This document shows, piece by piece, positions 49,932 to 57,535 of a DNA stretch of 64,000 nt. The first letter of the stretch is position 1. The number at the start of each line of letters is the position of its first letter. The notes under the pieces are model-generated. The model was given only the letters and a program-made list of their open reading frames with translations, was not told the origin of the DNA and made no database searches. Origin of the DNA: CAYOWK01 sp964407665 (GTDB taxonomy: Bacteria; Pseudomonadota; Alphaproteobacteria; Caulobacterales; Hyphomonadaceae); NCBI GenBank assembly GCA_964407665.1, contig CAYOWK010000005.1, positions 62,001 through 126,000 of the forward strand, written 5' to 3'. The translations under genes and the position numbers were made by a program.

Positions 49932-51758
49932 ATGAGACAGTTCTTCCTCGGCTCGCTCGCCCTGTTCGCCGCCGCCTGCGCCGCGACCCCGGCTGGCGAG
50001 GCGCCCGCGCCCGCGAAACCCGACCAGTCCGCCGCCTTCACGCAATATCTCGATGCAGAGTTCGAGGAGGAGGTTCTGCAAAGCCCGCAATGGCTCACCC
50101 GCCTCGGCCGCAAGGAACGCTACGGCGAACTCGACGATCCGTCGGAAGCCGCCATGGACGCCGAACTCGCCTGGCGCCGGGAAAGCGTCGCCGGGATGAA
50201 GGCGAAGTTCGACTACGCCGCCCTCGACCCCGCCGCCCAGACCTCCTGGGACATCTGGGCGCTGGAACTCGACCGCGCCGAGGAAAGCGTGAAATGGCGC
50301 CGCCACGGCTTCATCTTCGCGCGCGGCGGTCCGCACACGGGCCTGCCGAACTTCCTCATCAACTTCCACAAGGTCGACACCGCGGCCGACATGGAGGCCT
50401 ATCTCTCGCGCATGTCCCGCATCGGCCCCGTGATCGAGGCCCAGCTGGATCGCGCCCGTCTCGCTGCGTCCGAGGGCATCCGCGCCCCCCGCTTCGCCTA
50501 CGAGCAGTCACTGGACGAGATCGTCCGCGTCACCACCGGCGCTCCGTTCGGAGACGGCCCTCCCTCGCCGCTGTTCGCCGACGCCCTCGCGAAGATCAAG
50601 GCGCTGGAAACCTCAGGCGCCGCCACCCCGGAACAGGCCGCCACATGGCGGATCCGCGCGTCCGGCGCGATGACCACCTCGATGCAGCCCGCCTACGACA
50701 AGCTTGCCGCCTGGCTGGAGCGGGACGCGGAGAATGCCGACGCCGAACCGCGCGGCGTCGCGGCGCTGCCCAACGGCAAGGCCTACTACGACGCCCGCCT
50801 CAAGGCGCAGACCACCACCGACCTCACAGCCGACCAGATCCATCAGCTTGGCCTCGCCGAGGTGAAGCGCATCCGCGGCGAGATGGACGCCATCAAGGAG
50901 AAGGTCGGCTTCAAGGGCACGCTGGAAGACTTCTTCGAATTCATGCGCACCGACCAGCGCTTCTACGCCTCCAACGACGACGCAGGCCGCGCCCGCTACA
51001 TTCGCGAGGCCGAGGGCTACCTCGCCGCCATGAACGCGAAGCTGCCGCAGTATTTCGGCCGCCTGCCGAAGTCTAAGCTCGAAGTTCGCCGCGTCGAGGC
51101 CTTCCGCGAGGAGGCCGGCGGCGCCGCCCACTACATGTCCGGCGCTCCGGACGGTTCCCGCCCCGGCGTCTTCTACGCCCACCTCATCGACATGAACGCA
51201 GCGGCGCTGTTCCAGCTGGAAGCGCTGGCCTACCACGAAGGCACGCCGGGCCATCACATGCAGCGCTCGGTCGCCATGGAGATGACCGGCATCCCCGTCT
51301 TCCGCACCCAGTACTCCTACACCGCCTACACCGAAGGCTGGGCGCTCTACGTCGAGGATCTGGCGAGAGAGATGGGCTTCTACTCGGACCCCTATAACGA
51401 CTTCGGGCGTCTCTCGTCCGAGATGTGGCGCGCGATCCGCCTCGTGGTCGACACAGGCCTCCACGCCAAGGGCTGGACGCAGAAGCAGGCCGAGGACTAC
51501 GCCCTCGCCAACTCCCCGCGCGCCGGCGCCGCCGTGTCCTCGGAGATGCGCCGCTACCTCGTCAGCCCGGGGCAGGCGACCACCTACAAGATCGGCGCCC
51601 TCCGCATCGCTGCCGCCCGCGACAAGGCCCGCAAGGAACTGGGCGCGAAGTTCGACTATCGCGGCTTCCACAACACCGTGCTTGGCGGCGGCGCCGTCCC
51701 GCTTCCGGTGATGGAACAGCTGGTCGACCGCTGGATCGCCGCCGAAAAGGCAAAGTAG
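49932..51758 (+). CDS. DUF885 lipoprotein, putative metallopeptidase (copy 3)
   Basis: 608 aa. MRQFFLGSLALFAAACAATP is a lipoprotein signal. The same blocks as copies 1 and 2: VEAFREEAGGAAHYMSGAPD, YHEGTPGHHMQRSVAMEMTG, TEGWALYVEDLAREMGFYSD, MRRYLVSPGQATTYKIGALR. Residues in the active region are conserved, while QKQAEDYALANSPRAGAAVS replaces the usual EEQAV block, so this copy has drifted. It is divergent from the acyl-CoA dehydrogenase gene and followed by an M28 peptidase gene, together suggesting an outer-envelope peptide-degradation cluster. Confidence 0.85.
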   Translation: MRQFFLGSLALFAAACAATPAGEAPAPAKPDQSAAFTQYLDAEFEEEVLQSPQWLTRLGRKERYGELDDPSEAAMDAELAWRRESVAGMKAKFDYAALDPAAQTSWDIWALELDRAEESVKWRRHGFIFARGGPHTGLPNFLINFHKVDTAADMEAYLSRMSRIGPVIEAQLDRARLAASEGIRAPRFAYEQSLDEIVRVTTGAPFGDGPPSPLFADALAKIKALETSGAATPEQAATWRIRASGAMTTSMQPAYDKLAAWLERDAENADAEPRGVAALPNGKAYYDARLKAQTTTDLTADQIHQLGLAEVKRIRGEMDAIKEKVGFKGTLEDFFEFMRTDQRFYASNDDAGRARYIREAEGYLAAMNAKLPQYFGRLPKSKLEVRRVEAFREEAGGAAHYMSGAPDGSRPGVFYAHLIDMNAAALFQLEALAYHEGTPGHHMQRSVAMEMTGIPVFRTQYSYTAYTEGWALYVEDLAREMGFYSDPYNDFGRLSSEMWRAIRLVVDTGLHAKGWTQKQAEDYALANSPRAGAAVSSEMRRYLVSPGQATTYKIGALRIAAARDKARKELGAKFDYRGFHNTVLGGGAVPLPVMEQLVDRWIAAEKAK

Positions 51759-51794
51759 GGGCTGGCCTCGTCGTGCTATCGCACAGTAAGCAGG

Positions 51795-51837
51795 CTCATC
51801 CTGAGGAGCGCACGCAGTGCGCGTCTCGAAGGACGAG
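51795..51837. repeat. Dispersed hairpin repeat unit (CTCATCCTGAGGAGC type)
   Basis: CTCATCCTGAGGAGC, a central GCGCA-CGCAG-TGCGC hairpin, then GTCTCGAAGGACGAG. Same unit as at 54179, 54284 and 54320. The central stem differs in sequence but keeps pairing. Confidence 0.75.
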
Positions 51838-51863
51838 CCGGGCGGCGTGATTTGGACCCGGTG

Positions 51864-54116
51864 ATGGCCATGAACGCAATGAACGCTAACGAGAACACCG
51901 CCCCCCGGAATGCCAGCTGGCTGCGTCCTCTTGCGGTCGCAGCGCTTCTGTTCGCGCTCTTCCTGCTGCGCGGCGTCGCCTACGAGCTCCCGCCTGTCCG
52001 TGCCGCATCTGCAGAGACCCAGTTCAACACCGTCCGCGCCGTGGACCGGCTCGCTCGCGTTCTGGGCGACGAACGCCCGCATCCGCTGGATACAGCCGAC
52101 AATGACGCGGTCCGTGACCGTATCCTCGCAGAGGCGACGGGGCTCGGCTACGCACCGCGCGTGATGGACGACTGGTCCTGCAACTCCGCCGGATCGCGGA
52201 TGGTCTGCGGCCGGGTCCGGAACATCCTGTTCGAGGCAGGCCCTGCCAGCGGCCCTGCGCTTGTCCTGTCGTCCCACTACGATTCCGTATTCGCAGCCCC
52301 GGGCGCCGCCGACGCCGGGATCGGCGTGGCCGTCTGGTTGGAGGTGGCCGAACTCCTGCGCGCGGCGCCGCCGCAGCGCCGGGTTGTCTTCCTCATCACC
52401 GATGGCGAGGAGGCGGGTCTGCTTGGCGCACGCGCGTTCGTCGCGAAGAACGCCTACGACATCGACGTTGACCGCATCATCAATCTCGAGGCGCGCGGCG
52501 TTCGCGGCCCCGCCCTGATGTTCGAAACCAGCCGTCCCAACGCCGGTCCCGTGGCCGACTGGGCGAAGCACGTCTCCCGGCCCGGCGCCAATTCACTGAT
52601 GGCGGCGGTCTACGAACAGATGCCGAATTCGACCGATCTCACGCCGATGATGGCGGGCGGCCTGTCCGGCCTCAACATCGCCATCACGCAGGGCGTCGAA
52701 TTCTACCATTCGGCCCGCGACAACCTCGAAACGCTCGACCGCCGGTCTGTTCAGCACATGGGCGACCAGGCCTGGGGCGCTGTGCGCGCCTGGCTCGAAC
52801 GCGACGAAGCCGGTCCTGTCGCTGGCGAGACCGTCTACGCCGACATTGCCAACCGCTTCCTTATTGCCATGCCGCAATCCGTGGCGCTCGCGCTTCTGGC
52901 CGCCGCCGCTGTGGCCGCGTTGTGGTTTGCCGCCGCCCGGCAGGGCAGGCTGGACGTGAAGGCCGCCGCCGCCGCACCCTTCGCCCTCGCCATGGCCGGC
53001 GCCGTGTCGGCGGTTGTCCAGCTTGTCATCAGCTCCGTACGCGGCGCGCACGACTACTGGTCGGCCTATCCGCTGGCCATGGGTGTGCTGGCGTTCGTAC
53101 TGGCGCTGGGATCGCTGCTCGTTGCCCGCGTCACGCTGGCGTCGAAATCGTCGTCCGCCGCCCTCGAAGCCTGGGGCTGGGTCTGGTTCCTCGCTATCGG
53201 CTTCGGCTCGTCTCTGTTCATGCCGGGCGTATCAATCCTGTTCGTACTCCCAGGTCTTGTCTGGTCTGCCGCAATCCTCGCCCGCGTGCTCCTGCCGCGA
53301 ACTGCGCTGGCGGGGTCCCTCATCGCCGCGCTGTCCCTTGTCGTCCTTTTCGTGCCGCTGCTGCACCTGCTGGAGTTCACGCTCGGCTACGGGGTGATGG
53401 CCATCTTCTCGGTCGTGATGGTGATGGCGTTCATGCCGTTGCTGGGTCTGTTCGGCGATGCGCCGCCGCGCTGGCCCACTATCGGCGCCACTGTCGCTGC
53501 ACTGGCCGCCGCCTTCGCCGCCGCGCTGTTCGTGCCCGCCTATTCCATCCGGGCGCCGCAGACCATCAACGTCTACGCCCACCTCAACGCCGACACCGGA
53601 GCCGGGCACGTCTTCCTCGCCCAGCCGAAGCAGATCCTCCCGGCCTCCATGAACGCAGCCATGTCCGGGGCCGAGCCGTTCCAGATGCCGGGCGCCAGCA
53701 TGATCCCCGGCCTTCCGGCCAGCATCGCGGTTGAACCCGCCACCCTCACGCTGGTCTCGACAGCGCCCGCAGAAAATGGCGGACGCACCTTGTCCTTCTC
53801 CATCGCCTCAGGCGGAGCCAGCCTCTTGCGCGTCCGCATCCCGGCCGACGCAGGCGCCCTCTCCGCATCGCTCAATGGTGTCCCAGTCACGCTGACGGCC
53901 GGTAGTCCCGCGACGATCGACTGCTACGGCCGCAGCTGTGACGGCGCGACCCTGCAAGTCACGGTGTCCGGCTCGACGCCCACCGGCTGGCTGGTGCAGG
54001 GCTACCACCGCAGCCTTCCCGCCGAAGCCGTCCCCGTCATCGAGAGCCGCCCGCCGGAAGCCGTCGCCGGCTTTACGGGCGATTCCACCATGGTCACCCG
54101 CGCCCAGGCCTTCTGA
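51864..54116 (+). CDS. M28-family zinc peptidase with C-terminal membrane domain
   Basis: 750 aa from ATG 51864; TTG 51852 and later ATGs are possible. One N-terminal span (LAVAALLFALFLLRGVAYEL) then an M28 peptidase domain with Zn ligands in VLSSHYDSV, GAADAGIG and TDGEEAGLLGA, and EARGVRG. From about residue 330 follow at least six to eight hydrophobic spans (LALLAAAAVAALWFAA; LMAFMPLLGLFGD), ending with a periplasmic beta-rich domain. This is the plan of bacterial membrane M28 aminopeptidase homologues. It lies after DUF885 copy 3. Confidence 0.82.
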   Translation: MAMNAMNANENTAPRNASWLRPLAVAALLFALFLLRGVAYELPPVRAASAETQFNTVRAVDRLARVLGDERPHPLDTADNDAVRDRILAEATGLGYAPRVMDDWSCNSAGSRMVCGRVRNILFEAGPASGPALVLSSHYDSVFAAPGAADAGIGVAVWLEVAELLRAAPPQRRVVFLITDGEEAGLLGARAFVAKNAYDIDVDRIINLEARGVRGPALMFETSRPNAGPVADWAKHVSRPGANSLMAAVYEQMPNSTDLTPMMAGGLSGLNIAITQGVEFYHSARDNLETLDRRSVQHMGDQAWGAVRAWLERDEAGPVAGETVYADIANRFLIAMPQSVALALLAAAAVAALWFAAARQGRLDVKAAAAAPFALAMAGAVSAVVQLVISSVRGAHDYWSAYPLAMGVLAFVLALGSLLVARVTLASKSSSAALEAWGWVWFLAIGFGSSLFMPGVSILFVLPGLVWSAAILARVLLPRTALAGSLIAALSLVVLFVPLLHLLEFTLGYGVMAIFSVVMVMAFMPLLGLFGDAPPRWPTIGATVAALAAAFAAALFVPAYSIRAPQTINVYAHLNADTGAGHVFLAQPKQILPASMNAAMSGAEPFQMPGASMIPGLPASIAVEPATLTLVSTAPAENGGRTLSFSIASGGASLLRVRIPADAGALSASLNGVPVTLTAGSPATIDCYGRSCDGATLQVTVSGSTPTGWLVQGYHRSLPAEAVPVIESRPPEAVAGFTGDSTMVTRAQAF

Positions 54117-54178
54117 CGCGACGTGCGAAGCCGCAGACCGCATCAACGGAGCCCCCAAACAACCACGCGTCTCGAAGG

Positions 54179-54362
54179 CTCATCCTGAGGAGCCGCGTAG
54201 CGGCGTCTCGAAGGACGGGCCCGCCGCTTGCATCCCGACAGCCGAGCCAGGCGCACGCCGTCCCTCGAACCTCAAGGGGAAGGCTCATCCTGAGGAGCTG
54301 CAAAGCAGCATCTCGAAGGCTCATCCTGAGGAGCTGCGAAGCAGCGTCTCGAAGGACGAGCC
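54179..54362. repeat. Array of three hairpin repeat units
   Basis: Units at 54179-54217, 54284-54321 and 54320-54361 each read CTCATCCTGAGGAGC, a 5-bp hairpin, then GTCTCGAAGG or ATCTCGAAGG. A partial half-unit precedes at 54164-54180. The 54117-54439 interval otherwise holds no gene. Central stems are GCCGC/GCGGC, GCTGC/GCAGC and GCTGC/GCAGC, so compensatory changes preserve the fold. Confidence 0.8.
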
Positions 54363-54439
54363 CGCCGCCCAGCGGCGCTTCCTGTCAGGAGGAGAGCTAC
54401 AGCCTCCCGGACACCGTCACCGCTGGTCCGGACGAGGCC

Positions 54440-55495
54440 TCACGCCTGCAACCCCAGCCGATAGAACCGGTTGGCCGTACCAAAGAACAGGTCGGCTTTC
54501 TCATCAGCCGAAGCGTCCCGCGCAACGATCTTCAGCGCATTCCAAAGCGTTGAGTAGCTGCACGTCAGCTCATCGACCGGGAAGTTGCTCTCGAACATCG
54601 CCCGCGATGCGCCGAACGCCTCGATACAGGTCTCGATGTACGGCTTCCACTCTGCCGCAAGCTGGGTGGACGGCGCTGCTTCGTCCGACAGACACGACTC
54701 AAACCCGCAGAACGGCATGGCCAGCCCGCCCAGCTTCACCGATACGTTCGGCAGGCTGGCGAGCGCCTTGATATTCGCCTTCCAGCCGGCAAACCGCTCG
54801 TCCCGCTTGCCCGCATAGGACGCGATACCCAGCGGCGTGCCCACATGGTCCAGCACGATGGGCGTCTCCGGAAACGCTCGCGCCAGATCGATCAGGTCCG
54901 GCAGCTGCGGCTCCAGCATCCAGGCGTCGAACGACAGATTGCGCGGCGCCAGCTGGGTGAACCCCTCGCGAAATTTCGGATCCGCAAACATGTATTGCGT
55001 CCGCCGGTTCAGCGGCCCAAGCACGTCCGTATCCGCATCCCACGACGCCGCATGACGGATGCCGCGAAACCGTCCGCCGCCCGCCTGGACATGCGCATCC
55101 AGAACCTCGCCCACGGCCTCACCGAGCAGAAGATCGGCATGCCCCACAATCCCCGCACACAGGCGCTGGGCGCCATAAAGACCGCTGGCCGACTGCGCCG
55201 CGATCCCGTTCACGAACTCCGTCTCGCCGACCGGCTTCATCTGTTTCGGACCATCGGCCCGGTACATCGATGTGCACTCTACGAACACCGTCGCTACGAC
55301 ATTGTGCCCGCTGGTCATGTCCGCCAGCAGCTCGTCGTGCAGATAGAGAGGCGAGCGGTGATTGACGTGCTGGAACGGATGCGCGGGCGGATCAGGCAGC
55401 AGATGCAGGACCGGACGCCGGTCCCAGAGATGATGGTGCGGGTCGATGATCGGCAGGTCAGGCTCGATGATCTCTTCGCGCGGCCTGACAGTCAT
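54440..55495 (-). CDS. Amidohydrolase family 2 (TIM-barrel) protein
   Basis: 351 aa. Metal site DPHHHLWDRRP at residues 18-28, later VLDHVGTPLG, and KLGGLAMPFCGFE with MFESNFPVDELTCSYSTLWN near the end. This matches the 2-pyrone-4,6-dicarboxylate lactonase/aminocarboxymuconate-like amidohydrolase group acting on lactones or dicarboxylates; the exact substrate is unknown. It stands alone on the minus strand with repeats downstream. Confidence 0.83.
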   Translation of the reverse strand: MTVRPREEIIEPDLPIIDPHHHLWDRRPVLHLLPDPPAHPFQHVNHRSPLYLHDELLADMTSGHNVVATVFVECTSMYRADGPKQMKPVGETEFVNGIAAQSASGLYGAQRLCAGIVGHADLLLGEAVGEVLDAHVQAGGGRFRGIRHAASWDADTDVLGPLNRRTQYMFADPKFREGFTQLAPRNLSFDAWMLEPQLPDLIDLARAFPETPIVLDHVGTPLGIASYAGKRDERFAGWKANIKALASLPNVSVKLGGLAMPFCGFESCLSDEAAPSTQLAAEWKPYIETCIEAFGASRAMFESNFPVDELTCSYSTLWNALKIVARDASADEKADLFFGTANRFYRLGLQA

Positions 55496-55567
55496 GGGCG
55501 TTCATCCTCCGATGGTCTTTCGGAGGATCAAATCCACACTTCGCACACCGAAGATAGGGGGAGGGTA

Positions 55568-56152
55568 TCAGCCGCCGAACTGCTTGCGGTACCAGCCGAC
55601 GAATTCCATGGCCCGCGCCCGCGCATCCGCTTCGACCGTCTCCCACCCGAACGCATAGCGGGAGGCGAACCCGGCGACGCCCCAGTCGCGATACTGCTCC
55701 ACATGGTGCAGCTCATGCGCCCACAGTGCGAGGTTCTTCACGTCCTTCTCGTCCCGGAACACGATGGTGTCGACAAGCGTCACCGCAATCGCATTGCCAT
55801 TGCGCATGGCGAACCCGGCAAGACCCGCCGGCGTCGTATCGCCCACCTTGTAGCGCACCTCATCCAGCATCTCCGCCGGGAAGAAGTCCGCCAGACCGGC
55901 GCGTATGTTGTCCGGGATCGGCTCTGAGCCTGTCCTTGCTGCGTCGCGCGAGCGAACCAGGGCCGTTTCCAGCGTGCGGGCGACGATGTCGGCGCCGAAC
56001 TGGAGCTGGGAATTGGAAAGCTGGCTGGCCGTCGACACCATCAGGCTGTTGCCCGGCAGCATCGACAGCGACACCTTCTGGGCGGACGCCGTCATGGGTG
56101 CGGACGAGGCCGCTCCGGCAAGCAGGGCAATGGCAATCAGTCCACGACGCAT
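55568..56152 (-). CDS. Secreted DUF4157-like zincin-fold protein
   Basis: 194 aa from ATG 56152. A Sec signal (MRRGLIAIALLAGAASSAPM) ends in ASA. LWAHELHHVEQYRDWGVAGF carries an HExxH-type metal motif, the DUF4157-like signature, then YAFGWETVEADARARAMEFV. It is a small secreted metallopeptidase-like protein; an eCIS context is absent. It lies about 70 bp downstream of the amidohydrolase start region on the same strand, with no operon link certain. Confidence 0.7.
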   Translation of the reverse strand: MRRGLIAIALLAGAASSAPMTASAQKVSLSMLPGNSLMVSTASQLSNSQLQFGADIVARTLETALVRSRDAARTGSEPIPDNIRAGLADFFPAEMLDEVRYKVGDTTPAGLAGFAMRNGNAIAVTLVDTIVFRDEKDVKNLALWAHELHHVEQYRDWGVAGFASRYAFGWETVEADARARAMEFVGWYRKQFGG

Positions 56153-56246
56153 GCTGGCGAACCCTTGCTGTCTCGCCCCCCGGCGCAGTTCTGCCGGATG
56201 CCCCATGAATGGGCCCTGAATATGGCGGCGGACCGGATCCGGAGGC

Positions 56247-56708
56247 TCAGGCGGCGCCGACGACTGCGTGGATCCGGCACTGCATCCGGACATCTGTGTC
56301 CAGATCCTCTGTCACAGAGAAACCGCTCGCTTCATAGAAGGCGGCGGCGCCGCGCGAGGTCTTGATCCAGACCGACCAGGCGCCTTCAGCGCTCGCACGG
56401 CTGATCAGCGCGCGGATCAGGACCTGGTTGGACTCGGCGCCCCAGTGGCCGGGGCAGATGAAAAGGTGCTTGATCTCCTGGTCGCCATCCGGCCTGCGTG
56501 CGATGGCGCCAAAACCGATGGTTTCGCCGCCGGATTCCAGCACCAGAACCTCACCCTTGCGGACAGCTTCCACAGGCCGGCCCAGCCAGTCTGGATCGTC
56601 CATCAGACGGCGCCGGAAGTCGGGCCACATCAGCGAGGTACGAACCTGGATGCCTTCCAGGTCGGTGCAGTCGGAGAGTCGGGCAGGGCGAACATGGGCT
56701 GTGGACAT
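56247..56708 (-). CDS. GNAT-family N-acetyltransferase
   Basis: 153 aa. HVRPARLSDCTDLEGIQVRT at the start, IGFGAIARRPDGDQEIKHLF (beta4), then CPGHWGAESNQVLIRALISR, where the acetyl-CoA loop normally sits, and AAFYEASGFSVTEDLDTDV at the end, a typical GNAT C-terminal pattern. It transfers an acetyl group to an unknown amine. It is the gene before the divergent LysE exporter, with a 195-bp gap that shows no other gene. Confidence 0.75.
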   Translation of the reverse strand: MSTAHVRPARLSDCTDLEGIQVRTSLMWPDFRRRLMDDPDWLGRPVEAVRKGEVLVLESGGETIGFGAIARRPDGDQEIKHLFICPGHWGAESNQVLIRALISRASAEGAWSVWIKTSRGAAAFYEASGFSVTEDLDTDVRMQCRIHAVVGAA

Positions 56709-56903
56709 ACGAATTTTCTCTGGGGAGGTCGTCTTTACGGGAATCCTAGCAGGCAGGCGCGCTGCGAATAGTTCCTAAATGCAACTTTAGCCTGATCCAG
56801 ATTGTCGCAATCCCGCAACGTCAGCCTTCCCTGAGCGGGCGGCTCCGTTGACACCCTTGGCGCGTTTGGCGAGGGTCTGCGTCGGCCAGACGCCGGGGAG
56901 CTG

Positions 56904-57518
56904 ATGACCGATCCAGTCTCATTTGTGCTGGCCTGCGTGGCGTTGCTGGCCGCGCCCGGGCCTACCAACGCGCTCCTGGCGACGTCTGGCGCAACGGTGG
57001 GCGCAAGGCGCTCCATTCCCCTGGTTGTGGCCGTTATCGCCGGCTACGCGCTGTCCGTTTCTATCGTTGCGTTGGTCCTCGCGCCCATTGTCGACTCGTT
57101 GCCCTGGCTGAATGTCGGTTTGCGCCTTGGGTGCGGAGCATATCTTGGCTGGGCGGCATGGAAGATGTGGGGCGAGGGCGGCGACGCGGGGAATGCTGAT
57201 TCCGGCAGCAGCCAGCCGCCGGTCGGCGCTGTCGCCATGCTTGTCGCCACCTTGCTCAATCCCAAGGGGATGGTTGCCGCGCTGGAGATCATCCCGCACT
57301 TCAAGGACGGTCGTCCGGTCGAGGCCGCTCCCTACCTTCTCGCGTTTGCAGGGCTGGTGGCGGCGGCGTCCCTTGTTTGGATCGGTATTGGTGCGGCGCT
57401 GAAATCGTCGGCAGGCAGCAAGATCGGCTCGGGCGTGATGCGCAGGACAGGCGCAGGCGTACTCGGCGTGTTCGGGATTCTGATGGCCGGTTCAGCAGTG
57501 CCGGTCGCTATTGGCTGA
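56904..57518 (+). CDS. LysE-family amino acid exporter
   Basis: 204 aa integral membrane protein with five to six spans. Family signatures: AAPGPTNALLATSGATVGAR near the N-terminus (the PGP motif) and LVATLLNPKGMVAALEIIPH (the NPK motif) in the middle. It exports an amino acid or similar solute by proton exchange; the specific cargo is unknown. No riboswitch or LysG-type regulator is seen beside it. It converges with uvrC. Confidence 0.85.
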   Translation: MTDPVSFVLACVALLAAPGPTNALLATSGATVGARRSIPLVVAVIAGYALSVSIVALVLAPIVDSLPWLNVGLRLGCGAYLGWAAWKMWGEGGDAGNADSGSSQPPVGAVAMLVATLLNPKGMVAALEIIPHFKDGRPVEAAPYLLAFAGLVAAASLVWIGIGAALKSSAGSKIGSGVMRRTGAGVLGVFGILMAGSAVPVAIG

Positions 57519-57535
57519 ATCTGGCGATCCCTCGC

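Noticed and set aside
50613..52571. 652-codon minus-strand open frame across DUF885 copy 3 and the M28 gene
   Set aside because: Antisense to two recognised genes; composition (Gly/Val/Asp-rich, repetitive) is typical of a shadow frame.
56709..56903. Riboswitch or metal-sensing leader upstream of the LysE exporter
   Set aside because: The gap shows no conserved leader structure that I recognise and no terminator-antiterminator pair.
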